Shown here one piece after another: positions 14,921-23,974 of a DNA stretch of 64,000 nucleotides. Source of the stretch: Ruminococcus sp. (GTDB lineage: Bacteria; Bacillota; Clostridia; Oscillospirales; Acutalibacteraceae); NCBI GenBank assembly GCA_017404145.1, contig JAFRCW010000009.1:1-64000 (forward strand), given 5' to 3'. The notes beneath the pieces are model-generated. The model was not told the origin of the DNA, made no database searches, and saw nothing but the letters and a program-made list of their open reading frames with translations. How positions within the stretch are numbered: the stretch's first letter is position 1; each line of letters begins with the position of its first letter. A program made the translations under genes and the position numbers.

Positions 14921-16930
14921 TTATCTGCGGGTATTATTGTTCATCTGAGGCTGCTGTCCGTTTATCTGCTGACCGGGCATCTGGCCGTTCATACCGCCGG
15001 GCATCATATCCGCGCCGGATACGCCGCTGTTGTTGTTCAGATTGAAGTTGTTCGAGATATAGTACTGACCGTCATAGTCGATACCGGCTTCACCGCCGCC
15101 GGATGCGCTGTTGATGGTGGCGCTGCCGCCGATCAGGTTGACGTTGCCGTTAGAGTCGATGCCGTCGCCCTTACTGTTGATGACGACCTTGCCTCCCATC
15201 ATATTGAAGGAGTAGTCGAGCTCGCCTTCATATGTGCCGTCGCCGTTTGCCGCGTTGATCGCGTCATCGGAGGATACGATGGAGATATCGCCGCCGTAGA
15301 TGTTGACGACCGTTCCCTCAAGACCCTCGGTTGATTCCGTCACCTTGATGGTGGGGCCTGTGCCGTCCTCACTGCCGATAGACAGGATATGATCGGCGTG
15401 GATCGCGTCGTCGCCTGCCGCGATATTGAAGGTGCCGCTGAGGAGCGTCACATCATAGTTGCCGTTGATACCGTCGCCCTCCGCGGTGATGTTGACCGTC
15501 ACGCCGTCAAAGACGATACTCGAGTCGTCGCCCGCCTTGATACCGTTCTTCGCGTTGCCGTTGATGGTCAGGGTACCGTCGCCGGTGACGTAGACCGAGG
15601 AGTTTGCCTTTGCCTTGAGAGCCGCGCCGTCATATGCGTCGGCTACATCGGCGTCGGTGGAATTTTCATCGTCGGGATTCTCGTTATCGGTCAGAACGAC
15701 ATTGCCGGAGATGATGATCTTTACCTCGGCTTCCTTGTTGACGGAAACGGTCGCGCCGGTGGTGCTGGTCAGGTCGAGATCTTCGAGTACGAGTACAACG
15801 CCTGTGGTGCCTTTCTTGACGGTGATATTGCCGTCGGAGCAGGTGCCGGTGATGACATAGGTGCCTGAGGATGTGATCTTGATATCGTTCTCATCGTCGC
15901 TGACGGTGATATAAGTCGCGTTCTCGTAGTCTGCTTCGAGATCAGCCGCGCTGTTGGTCATCGTACCCTGAACGACTTCACCTGCGCTGTCGAATGAAGC
16001 AGAGTTATTCTGCATACCGTTCTGCGGCATATTGCCGTTTTGCTGCATACCGTTCGGCATCTCAGGCGGCTGCTGACCGTTCTGCTGGGTGCCGTTCGGC
16101 ATATCGGGCGGCTGCATACCGTTCTGCTGCTGACCGTTTTGCATTTCGGGCGGCTGCTGTCCGTTCATCTGAGGTGCCTGACCGTTTTGATTCATTTCAC
16201 CGTTCATCTGCGGCTGCTGACTGCCGCCGAACATCTGCATGATCCTGTCGAAGAAACCGGTGTTCTCTTCGTTTTGAGGCATAGCGTTCTGATTCTGTCC
16301 ATTGTTCATCATACCTTCGGGGAGGGGCTGATCAAAAGCGCCGCCGTTCATAAAGAAGTCAGCGTTGGGATCCACGGTGTTCTCGGCAAGAATGCTGAAG
16401 TATCCGTCGTTGACGGTGAGCTCGCCCTGCTCTCTGCCTTCAGCTGAGATAGCGTTTTCGGGAGCGGTGATCGCGTAGCTGCCTCCGTCAAAGGTGAGGT
16501 CGGCGTTGTCGGTCGAGATACCGTTTTCATAGCCGCTGATCACATACAGCGCGCCGTCGCCTTCAAAGGTCGTATCGACAGTGCTGTAGATGGTTGCGCT
16601 GTACAGGTTGCCTTCGTTACCGGAAATACGGTTGACAGACCCTTTCGGAAGCGTGACGGTGAGAGAATCGCCGCTGACGGCATAGATGCCGGGATTCTCT
16701 CCACCGTAGATGTCCGCGCCGTCGAGGATCAGTTCAACGTCGCCCTCACCGGGATCGACATAGACCGTGCCCTGCAGTGTGCCGGTGAGGATGTAGGAAC
16801 CTTCTTCGGTGATCTCCAGCCGTCCGTCCTGTTCGTTCAGGTCAACGCTTGCGTCGAGCGCAAAGGCTGTGACGGTACACATCGTAATAATAAGTAATGC
16901 GGATAAGATGACAGCAAATAGTTTTTTCAT
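14921..16930 (-). CDS. Secreted Cthe_2159-like carbohydrate-binding beta-helix protein
   Basis: The 669-residue protein has a signal peptide (LFAVILSALLIITMCTVTAFA), an N-terminal beta-helix-like part, a Gln/Asn/Met/Pro-rich repeat linker (about 205-315, repeating NGQQPPEM and MQQNG) and a C-terminal Cthe_2159-type domain (ITSSGTYVITGTCSDGNITV, GAALKAKANSSVYVTGDGTLTINGNAKNGIKAGDDS, GDDAIHADHIL, STEGLEG, SDDAINAANG, GDGIDSNG). Cthe_2159 is a calcium-binding, pectin-binding beta-helix of C. thermocellum. No dockerin is present. Its upstream region shares the SigI-like promoter pair with sigI, so it is probably part of the SigI regulon. Confidence 0.85.
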   Translation of the reverse strand: MKKLFAVILSALLIITMCTVTAFALDASVDLNEQDGRLEITEEGSYILTGTLQGTVYVDPGEGDVELILDGADIYGGENPGIYAVSGDSLTVTLPKGSVNRISGNEGNLYSATIYSTVDTTFEGDGALYVISGYENGISTDNADLTFDGGSYAITAPENAISAEGREQGELTVNDGYFSILAENTVDPNADFFMNGGAFDQPLPEGMMNNGQNQNAMPQNEENTGFFDRIMQMFGGSQQPQMNGEMNQNGQAPQMNGQQPPEMQNGQQQNGMQPPDMPNGTQQNGQQPPEMPNGMQQNGNMPQNGMQNNSASFDSAGEVVQGTMTNSAADLEADYENATYITVSDDENDIKITSSGTYVITGTCSDGNITVKKGTTGVVLVLEDLDLTSTTGATVSVNKEAEVKIIISGNVVLTDNENPDDENSTDADVADAYDGAALKAKANSSVYVTGDGTLTINGNAKNGIKAGDDSSIVFDGVTVNITAEGDGINGNYDVTLLSGTFNIAAGDDAIHADHILSIGSEDGTGPTIKVTESTEGLEGTVVNIYGGDISIVSSDDAINAANGDGTYEGELDYSFNMMGGKVVINSKGDGIDSNGNVNLIGGSATINSASGGGEAGIDYDGQYYISNNFNLNNNSGVSGADMMPGGMNGQMPGQQINGQQPQMNNNTRR

Positions 16931-16978
16931 TTCGGTTACCTCCGTTCTGTATTTTTGTTGAAACTTTTTGCTTCACCC

Positions 16979-17013
16979 ATCAATACGGCAAAACGAGGGT
17001 CAAAACAGGGGTC
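16979..17013 (-). promoter_or_regulatory. Candidate SigI-dependent promoter of the Cthe_2159-like gene
   Basis: GACCCC, 20 bases, then CGTATTGAT on the minus strand, about 50 bases before the start at 16930: identical boxes and spacing to those upstream of sigI. The surrounding 265-base intergenic region also serves the divergent gene at 17196. Confidence 0.5.
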
Positions 17014-17195
17014 GGATGAAAAATTCTTTCTAATGTGACGGTAATGTGAAAGTTATCTGAAAGTTTTGTGAGATGTATTGATTATCATAGAGATATCGTG
17101 TATTCTTCGATTGTAAGCAAGATCCGCAGCATAGTTCCATTATCGGATTCCTGAGACAAAAGTGCATGATATTTAAATCGAAAGGAGTATTTATT

Positions 17196-20100
17196 ATGAC
17201 TAAAAAACTATTCGCTATACTCATCGCGCTGTTGATGGTATGTGTCAGCGTGACGAGTGTCACAGCGGCTTCGGTCGACACGGCATCATCCGGCGACACA
17301 GTCGCGCAAAGCGCGGAGCTGACCTTTACGAACAGTTCCGTAACCGAAACCTCCGCGGGCAGCGGGTATACCATCGACGGTACGACCCTGACGATCACGG
17401 CGGCAGGCACCTACCGGATCGGCGGCAGCTGCAGTGAGGGGTCGATCATCGTCAGCAAAGGACTGAGCGGTGTGACCCTTATCTTAGATGATCTGACGCT
17501 CGCATCCTCGTCGACAGCTCCTATCGTTGTCAAGAAAACTGCGACGGTCAATATCCATCTGGAGGGCACCTCCACCTTGACCGATAACGAGGATCCCGCG
17601 AACGAGACGTCCTCCGACGCGACCGTTGCGGACGCCTTTGAAGGCGCGGCGATCAAGGTCAAGAGCGGATCATCCGTGACCTTCTGCGGAGACGGAAACC
17701 TGAATATCGTTGCCAATGCAAAGAACGGCATCAAAGGCGGCTCGACCGCGTCACTGGTCTTTAACCAGAGCGGTACCGTCAACATCAGCGGTAATGCAAA
17801 ATACTACGGCGCGACCTCTTCCGGCGCGGCGGTCAACAACGGTATCGGCTGTGACGGCAGTATTGTCATCAATCAGGGAACCTTTGTGATCAAAGCCGCG
17901 AACGACGGCATCAAGAGCGCTCCCGACGCGACGGACACGACCGAGGGAACGACCATCGATACCGACTCCGCAGGTACTATTACCATCAACGGCGGTACTT
18001 TCGATCTTGATGTTGACGGCGACGGCATCCAGGCAGATACCGAGCTGAACATCAACGGCGGTACCTTTGACATCCAGACATGGAAGGGCTACAATGTGTG
18101 GAACGACACGCTGGCGGACGCCTACAGCTGTAAGGGCCTGAAAGCCTCCGGCGACCGCGCCGAAGAGGCAGGGATCGAACCCGCTTTGAATATTACCGGC
18201 GGCACCTTCAATCTGAACACGGGCGACGACGCTGTTCACTCCGACGCGTATGTGACCGTGACCGGCGGCACCTTTACCATCCGCACGGGCGACGACGGTA
18301 TGCACGGCGATACTTCTCTGATCTTAGGAACCGAAAACGGATATGAGCGCGACCCCGACGTTACCATCAACAACTCGTATGAAGGCTTAGAAGGCGGCAC
18401 GGTCTACATCTATTCCGGACGCTTCTATGTAGTCGCGAGCGACGACGGCGTCAACGCGGCAGGCGGCAGCTCCAGCGGCTCCGATCCCGGCGCGGGCGGC
18501 GGAAACAACTTCAATCCCGGCGGCGGACGTCCCGGCGGTCAGGGCGGAAATCAACCCGGCGGCGGAAATCAGCCCGGCGGCGGAAATCAGCCCGGCGGCG
18601 GCTCTACCTTATCAGGCGACTATAATATTTATATCTACGGCGGCGATCTGTATGTCAACTGCGACGGAGACGGACTGGATTCCAACGGCGGTCTGTATCT
18701 TTACGGCGGTACTCAGGCGGTGTTCAGCATGAGATCCGGCGGCGATAATTCGCCTATCGATGCCGACGGTACCGTTTCGATACAAGGCGCGACAGTTTTT
18801 GCTGCCGGCTCGGCAGGTATGGATTCTGCTCAGTCGAGTTGGTTCGGCAGCAGCCAGAAATACGCGACAAGCACCACCAGCTATTCCTCCGGTAAGATCA
18901 TCAACACCAAGGCAGGCAGTAACGGAAGCGTTATGTTGAGCTATACGCTGCCGAAGAACGTCAACTATCTTATGGCGTCGTGGCCGTCCTCTGTTTCGAG
19001 CAGTACTCCGTCGTTTACCACAGCGACAAGTGTAACAGCGTGCAAAGGCGGCTCATGGAGCCACAGCTGGGATTCCGGCACGGAATCATCCGGTCTGATG
19101 ACCTACACCTGCACCAAATGCAGCGCTGTGGAAAGACAGACCATCCCCGCGGCGATTTCTGTAGACGTCTGTGATCATTCCGTCGATCAGGCTGCGGTCG
19201 TCGACGAAGGCTTTACCGTCACCTTTGCGGGCGACAGCGGCGTCAGTTCCGTCACTGTCTATGAGACGCAGGATTATACCGGCGCGAGCGCATCCGTTTC
19301 CGCGACAGGGACGACCGTATCGCGCAGCAGCTCTACCGGTGATCCCGATTCCACAGGCGACGGTCAGGTCAATTTCACGATTGTTCTCAATGACGGTTAT
19401 GCGCTGGACAGCATCACGGCAACTTCGGGAACTTATAAAAACATCAAGGGTCCCTCTGACACAGGTCTTGCGAACACCTACCGCATCACCAAGATCAGCG
19501 CGGACACCACCGTCACGATCACGACAGTCGCATGTGAGCACGGGGTGATCGCCGACGGTACAACCCCCGCATGGACATGGAGCGATGACTATGGCACCGC
19601 AACACTTTCCTATACCTGCGCCGACTGCGGCAACACTGTCAACGTTGACGGTACGTTAACGAGCGCGCTGACCAATGCGTCCACGATCACCTTCACCGCA
19701 AAAGCGTCGATCGGTTCAACCGAGTATTCCGATACCAAGACAGCGGCTCCCTTCACGACAGCCTTCTCCTGCGACGAAGGTGTGGAATCCGTCAACATCT
19801 ATTATACGCAGGACTATACCTCCGCCGATGAAACAGGCGTAACCACAGCCGTGGCGCGCGACAGCGATTCCGGATATCCGGTCGTCACCGGCGACGGTCA
19901 GGTCAATTTCAAAGTGGTCCTCAAAGACGGCTATACCATCGACTCCGTGACCGCGTCCGGCTCCTATAAGAATCTCAAAAATACCGGTTCCGAAAACATC
20001 TACCGCCTCACAAAGGTCACCGGCGCGGTAACGGTGACAGTTACCACGACGAATAGCGAAACCTCCTCCTATCTTTTAGGCGATGCGGACGGCGACGGCA

Positions 20101-20285
20101 CCGTCACGATCCTTGACGCGACAACGATCCAGAAAACGCTCGCGAGTATCACGGTAGCCTCTTACGTCGAGAAAGCTTCCGACGTCGACGGCGACGGAAA
20201 AGTAACCGTTCTCGACGCGACCTATATCCAGAAATGGCTGGCTTCTCTCCCCGTTCCTTACGCGATCGGTGAAACCGTAAGCTGA
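17196..20285 (+). CDS. Secreted Cthe_2159-like protein with repeats and type I dockerin
   Basis: The start at 17196 has AAAGGAG upstream; the product is 1029 residues. Order: signal peptide (LFAILIALLMVCVSVTSVTAA), Cthe_2159-like beta-helix (about 45-400, GTYRIGGSCSEGSIIV to SYEGLEGG), a Gly/Pro/Asn linker with tandem GGGNQPGGG, the rest of the helix (YIYGGDLYVNCDGDGLDSNGG), two related beta-modules of about 95 residues (each with VxxTQDYT...GDGQVNF...GYxxDS), Cys pairs CTKCS and CADCG, and a C-terminal type I dockerin (GDADGDGTVTILDATTIQK, SDVDGDGKVTVLDATYIQK). It is probably a pectin- or glucan-binding component displayed through cohesin. No catalytic residues recognised. Confidence 0.88.
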   Translation: MTKKLFAILIALLMVCVSVTSVTAASVDTASSGDTVAQSAELTFTNSSVTETSAGSGYTIDGTTLTITAAGTYRIGGSCSEGSIIVSKGLSGVTLILDDLTLASSSTAPIVVKKTATVNIHLEGTSTLTDNEDPANETSSDATVADAFEGAAIKVKSGSSVTFCGDGNLNIVANAKNGIKGGSTASLVFNQSGTVNISGNAKYYGATSSGAAVNNGIGCDGSIVINQGTFVIKAANDGIKSAPDATDTTEGTTIDTDSAGTITINGGTFDLDVDGDGIQADTELNINGGTFDIQTWKGYNVWNDTLADAYSCKGLKASGDRAEEAGIEPALNITGGTFNLNTGDDAVHSDAYVTVTGGTFTIRTGDDGMHGDTSLILGTENGYERDPDVTINNSYEGLEGGTVYIYSGRFYVVASDDGVNAAGGSSSGSDPGAGGGNNFNPGGGRPGGQGGNQPGGGNQPGGGNQPGGGSTLSGDYNIYIYGGDLYVNCDGDGLDSNGGLYLYGGTQAVFSMRSGGDNSPIDADGTVSIQGATVFAAGSAGMDSAQSSWFGSSQKYATSTTSYSSGKIINTKAGSNGSVMLSYTLPKNVNYLMASWPSSVSSSTPSFTTATSVTACKGGSWSHSWDSGTESSGLMTYTCTKCSAVERQTIPAAISVDVCDHSVDQAAVVDEGFTVTFAGDSGVSSVTVYETQDYTGASASVSATGTTVSRSSSTGDPDSTGDGQVNFTIVLNDGYALDSITATSGTYKNIKGPSDTGLANTYRITKISADTTVTITTVACEHGVIADGTTPAWTWSDDYGTATLSYTCADCGNTVNVDGTLTSALTNASTITFTAKASIGSTEYSDTKTAAPFTTAFSCDEGVESVNIYYTQDYTSADETGVTTAVARDSDSGYPVVTGDGQVNFKVVLKDGYTIDSVTASGSYKNLKNTGSENIYRLTKVTGAVTVTVTTTNSETSSYLLGDADGDGTVTILDATTIQKTLASITVASYVEKASDVDGDGKVTVLDATYIQKWLASLPVPYAIGETVS

Positions 20286-20319
20286 TTATACCGATATATA
20301 TTAATGGACTCCTTTTGAT

Positions 20320-20366
20320 CAAAGGCTTCGGATGCCGTACAGCGTCCGGAGCCTTTGGTTTTGTTT
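20320..20366 (+). terminator. Intrinsic terminator after the dockerin gene
   Basis: CAAAGGCTTCGGATGC pairs with GCGTCCGGAGCCTTTG around six bases and is followed by GTTTTGTTT. Confidence 0.85.
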
Positions 20367-20441
20367 ATTGTCTCTTAGACCCCAATTTTTAACAGCATTT
20401 TTTCGTATTAACTAATGAAATAAAAAATAAGGGTGATCGAT

Positions 20442-20639
20442 ATGACAGTATACAAGAACACAAATCATATGATTGAAAAAAGCTGTTATTCCGCAGAAGA
20501 TCTCATGCGGCTTCGACGGGAACGAATCCGCGATCGCAGGCTGAGAGAAGGCTCTCTCCTCTGTGGTCAAATCCTCCGTGCATTTCCCTCCGATAATCTG
20601 ATCGAATTAGTATCTGTAAAACTAGATAAAGCGATGTGA
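20442..20639 (+). CDS. Small basic protein, unknown
   Basis: A 65-residue frame begins at 20442 with AAGGGTGA upstream; an in-frame GTG at 20433 is less likely. It is rich in Arg and Leu in the middle (SAEDLMRLRRERIRDRRLREGSLL) and ends with LIELVSVKLDKAM, suggesting two helices. No family is recognised, and it could be non-coding. It stands alone between two terminators. Confidence 0.4.
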   Translation: MTVYKNTNHMIEKSCYSAEDLMRLRRERIRDRRLREGSLLCGQILRAFPSDNLIELVSVKLDKAM

Positions 20640-20673
20640 TATTAGTACGGACGGATGCAGTCAGGGCAAAGCA

Positions 20674-20712
20674 AAACCTCCGCTTGGAATCAAGAGTCCA
20701 AACGGAGGTTGA
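20674..20712 (-). terminator. Intrinsic terminator, repeat copy E
   Basis: AACCTCCGCTTGGA and TCCAAACGGAGGTT form a perfect 14-base stem apart from one position; the minus RNA then reads UUUUGCUUUGCC. It ends the YjbR gene at 20718. Confidence 0.8.
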
Positions 20713-20717
20713 TTTGT

Positions 20718-21374
20718 TTATTTTCCCTCTACGATCGCATAGCTTTCATCAAGCAGTTTTTTGATTTGTTCGATATCCGCGTTGCGGTCGAGCAGAATTG
20801 AGATCCAGTATTTCTTGTTCATGTGATAAGACGGAAAGTAGTGGATATAGTCGATGATATCGGGGATATTCTCCGGCGGTACTTTCAGATTGAGTACGTT
20901 GATCTTTCCCTCTTTTTCAATCCCGAGATACTGGTACGGGATCAGCATAAACAGGCCGTACCACTTGTGCCGCTTTGCCGTGTTCAGCGTGTGGTATTCT
21001 TCGAGATAACCCCACGGCGCTTCGGGGATCGTGCCGTATTTTTCTTTCACATACGCGAGCAGGATCGCCTTGACGTCGGCGAGCGCAAAGCAGTTTTTGA
21101 CGACGTCGTCTACAACATTATCCACATAGGAGCGGATCGTACTGGCAAAACCGCCGCTTAGAACGCTGACCTCAAACGGCAGATACTCATCGCCGTCCGG
21201 TTCTTCATATACCTTGGCTTCAAAGCTGTCACCGCGGATTCGGAACACCGCGTAAAAGCCGCTTTCCGGCAAAGGTTTCCTGATACTATAACTGCCTTTG
21301 TCAAACGCAAAGCCGTAATCTGTCGCTTTATCCGGAACAAAGACATATTGACTGAAGATATGGTCGTATTTCAT
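20718..21374 (-). CDS. MmcQ/YjbR-family protein
   Basis: The 218-residue protein has the MmcQ/YjbR fold in its C-terminal half (KYGTIPEAPWGYLEEYHTLNTAKRHKWYGLFM, then HMNKKYWISILLDRNADIEQIKKLLDESYAIV), the MNKKxWI...LD segment being diagnostic. The N-terminal half (about 1-115) is a further domain often fused in Clostridia. The family resembles CyaY and is thought to bind DNA, but its cellular role is not established. Confidence 0.86.
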   Translation of the reverse strand: MKYDHIFSQYVFVPDKATDYGFAFDKGSYSIRKPLPESGFYAVFRIRGDSFEAKVYEEPDGDEYLPFEVSVLSGGFASTIRSYVDNVVDDVVKNCFALADVKAILLAYVKEKYGTIPEAPWGYLEEYHTLNTAKRHKWYGLFMLIPYQYLGIEKEGKINVLNLKVPPENIPDIIDYIHYFPSYHMNKKYWISILLDRNADIEQIKKLLDESYAIVEGK

Positions 21375-21432
21375 AGTGCGTTTCCTGTTTGAGAATTCGT
21401 TAATGAACCCAACTCATAGGGTTCTCACCGTA

Positions 21433-21972
21433 TCATCTTCGGTTTTGCCACTCAAATGCCTCTGACAATAACACAGAAATCAACGCTGCTTTTCCATCCG
21501 TATATGCGTTTCTGTCTTTTGGGTACTTTTCAGCCAATTCCCGTTTTAATGCGGTGTATCTGCGGGCGGCGTCCTCATGCGTGTTGAGATAATCCCTGAA
21601 CCGGATGTAATCGTTCCATTCCTTTGAGTCGTACAGCACCACATGGATATGGTGGGTTCTTGTATCCTGTTCAAAATCCCCTTTGACAAACAACAGCTGC
21701 TGAGGTCTTTCATCAAATCGGAAAATGATCTGCTCCTGCTCCAGCAGTTCTTTTTTTCGCAAAACAGCATCATAATCATTGACGGCGACAGCGATATCGA
21801 TGATCGGCTTTGCGGGAATTGTTTTGATCGATGTACTGCCGATATGCTGAATATCAACAGCGGTATCGCCCAACAGTCTTTTGATCGTTCTGATCGTATT
21901 CTCGGCGTCAAGCTCCCATTCGATTTGATGTTCTTCGAGATATACGGCGCCTCTTTTCATTCCGATGCTCAT
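21433..21972 (-). CDS. GrpB/UPF0157-family nucleotidyltransferase-like protein
   Basis: Using the ATG at 21972, which overlaps the esterase stop (ATGA) and has AAGGATGG before it, the product is 179 residues. The GrpB signature HIGSTSIKTIPAKPIIDIAVAV (about 43-64) and later THHIHVVLYDSKEWNDYIRFRDYLNTHEDAARRYTALKRELA are clear. The family has a nucleotidyltransferase-like fold; function is not well known. It is translationally coupled to the membrane esterase. Confidence 0.88.
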   Translation of the reverse strand: MSIGMKRGAVYLEEHQIEWELDAENTIRTIKRLLGDTAVDIQHIGSTSIKTIPAKPIIDIAVAVNDYDAVLRKKELLEQEQIIFRFDERPQQLLFVKGDFEQDTRTHHIHVVLYDSKEWNDYIRFRDYLNTHEDAARRYTALKRELAEKYPKDRNAYTDGKAALISVLLSEAFEWQNRR

Positions 21973-23750
21973 TTCCATCCTTCTTTTTGATCCAGCACGG
22001 CGAACAGCTCGTGTTCTTTTTCGCTGATCATACCGGTCGTATCACCGAATAGCATAAGGCTGCTTGAAGTATCGTTCTGTTCCCATACCGGGAGATCGCT
22101 GCCGTTGGGATCACCGGTCATAATAAAGATCTTCCAGTAGCCGAGCATCTGCGCGCTCAGCTCTCTGTCGCGGTCATCGTACAGGTTGGAAACAGTCGGG
22201 ATATTGCCGTAGCAGTAGACCTCTTCACCGCTGTGCCAGTCGCCGAGCCTTCCGTTCTTTTTCGCAAAGAGGTATTCATAGACAGGGATATCGTTTTCGA
22301 CAGCGAGGCGGTTCAGACAATAGTGAGGATAATCGAAGAACACCGCGCCGTAGATCTCCGCCCAGTATGCGTCGGCTTCTTCATCGGTCGAAGCCGGATA
22401 GATTGCGAGAATATCGTCGGTAAGGTCGCCGAAGTATTCGCGGATCTTACGCTCATAGTTCTTCATATTCGCGTGATCGAAGATGATGAACGCCGCGCTC
22501 TCTTCATCATTGTAGCCGTGGAGGATCGCTTCTTCGTTATGGACGCCCTTTTGGTAGGATTCATAGGGCGTTTCAGTCAGAAAATAACCGTCAACGGTCA
22601 TATGGTGGTGCGTGTACGCCTCATTGACCAGCTTGTCGGCGGGTAATTTACGAAGTTCTTCGACGGACGAACAGCCGTTTGCTTCCATGGTTTCCTGCCC
22701 CGCGTCGAGCGCTTCGTTCAATGTGCGGAACGAGTGAGGGGGATTGACCGATGCGACCGTAGAGCTCTCCAGAATAACACGCTTAAACAAGCCCTTTGCC
22801 AAAGGCGAGGTACACATCGCGCTGACGCTCGCCGCGCCTGCCGATTCTCCTGATAGCGTAACGTTATCGGGATCGCCGCCGAAAGCGGCTATATTATCGC
22901 GCACCCATTCGAGCGCTTTGATTTGGTCGAGCATGCCGTAGTTGCCGGTCGTGCCGTTTTCGGATTCTGCCGTCAGCTGTTCATTCGCGTAGTAGCCGAA
23001 CACGCCGAGGCGGTAACCCATATTGACGACGATAACGCCCTCTTTCGAAAGACCCTCACCGCTGTAATCCCCGTACCACGGCTGACCGGTCTGTAAGGAG
23101 CCGCCGTGGATGTAGACCATCACGGGCATATCCTTTGTGTCGCCCGCAGGCTTCCAGATATTCAGATAGAGCGAGTCCTCGCTGACAGGAGGCGTATAGT
23201 TATCATCGAGCGAGATTTGATAATCGTGATAGCCGATGATCTGCGCAAGCGAGTTATAGATCGGAAGATTCTGCGGCTGCATACTCATCGGCGCGAAGTG
23301 ATCGGCAACAAGCACCCCGTCCCACTTGTCGGGATCCTGTGGCTCCTTCCATCTCAGCTCGCCGACAGGAGGCTTGGCATACGGTATACCGGTATACACT
23401 TCAACGCTCTTGTCCTCGTTGTATACACCCTGCAAATCGCCCTGCGCTACGGTGATGATCCCGGTCGCTTCGGGATCCTTTACGCTGACGGCGGGCACAG
23501 CCTGTACAGTGGGCCATGTGAGAAACAACACGCCGACGAACAGCAGTATCCATCCCAGCCACGAAGCGAGCTTCAAGTACCATTTATTCTTTTTCTTGAT
23601 GATGAGCCTGTGAACCGTATAGAATCCTGCAGTTATAACGGCGGCAAGGACGAAGCCCCACACCGTGTTTTTGTTCAGTTCCAATCCCGCGATCATCAGC
23701 AGAAAAAACAGCGCCGAAAAAATGACGAAAATAACCTTTTTCACTTTCAT
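21969..23750 (-). CDS. Membrane-anchored type B carboxylesterase
   Basis: The start at 23750 has AAAGG before it; the product is 593 residues. The first about 95 residues hold three hydrophobic helices, then comes an extracytoplasmic type B carboxylesterase/lipase domain: GIPYAKPPVGELRWKEPQ, EDSLYLNIWKP, YIHGGSLQTG (oxyanion hole), nucleophile in LSGESAGA, and the catalytic His region GDWHSGEE. It would hydrolyse esters, perhaps acylated polysaccharides or xenobiotics, outside the membrane. Coupled to the GrpB gene; promoter at 23856-23884. Confidence 0.9.
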   Translation of the reverse strand: MKVKKVIFVIFSALFFLLMIAGLELNKNTVWGFVLAAVITAGFYTVHRLIIKKKNKWYLKLASWLGWILLFVGVLFLTWPTVQAVPAVSVKDPEATGIITVAQGDLQGVYNEDKSVEVYTGIPYAKPPVGELRWKEPQDPDKWDGVLVADHFAPMSMQPQNLPIYNSLAQIIGYHDYQISLDDNYTPPVSEDSLYLNIWKPAGDTKDMPVMVYIHGGSLQTGQPWYGDYSGEGLSKEGVIVVNMGYRLGVFGYYANEQLTAESENGTTGNYGMLDQIKALEWVRDNIAAFGGDPDNVTLSGESAGAASVSAMCTSPLAKGLFKRVILESSTVASVNPPHSFRTLNEALDAGQETMEANGCSSVEELRKLPADKLVNEAYTHHHMTVDGYFLTETPYESYQKGVHNEEAILHGYNDEESAAFIIFDHANMKNYERKIREYFGDLTDDILAIYPASTDEEADAYWAEIYGAVFFDYPHYCLNRLAVENDIPVYEYLFAKKNGRLGDWHSGEEVYCYGNIPTVSNLYDDRDRELSAQMLGYWKIFIMTGDPNGSDLPVWEQNDTSSSLMLFGDTTGMISEKEHELFAVLDQKEGWK

Positions 23751-23855
23751 ATAGTACCTTTTTGTTTGACCGAGCATTTGTCTTGACGGATGTTTGCCTC
23801 CATTGTCCAACCCGGTTTTTTGATCTCATGATGATTCACGATTTGTGATATGATG

Positions 23856-23884
23856 ATTATATCACTTCGGCTTTGATTTGTCTA
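23856..23884 (-). promoter_or_regulatory. Promoter of the esterase-grpB operon
   Basis: On the minus strand TAGACA is followed after 17 bases by TATAAT, about 105 bases before the start codon at 23750. Confidence 0.6.
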
Positions 23885-23916
23885 TCGGTTAATCCATATG
23901 AGTACAAAATAATCAT

Positions 23917-23945
23917 TTGTGTTTTTGATTTTTATATGATATAAT
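23917..23945 (+). promoter_or_regulatory. Promoter of the RpiB-like gene
   Basis: TTGTGT, 17 bases, TATAAT, 29 bases before the ATG at 23975. Confidence 0.65.
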
Positions 23946-23974
23946 TAGTTCACTATATTTTAGGGGGATTCTTT

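Noticed and set aside
15990-16220. CRISPR-like array
   Set aside because: The repeated units are codons of the Gln/Asn/Met/Pro linker in a secreted protein; there are no regular spacers and no cas genes.
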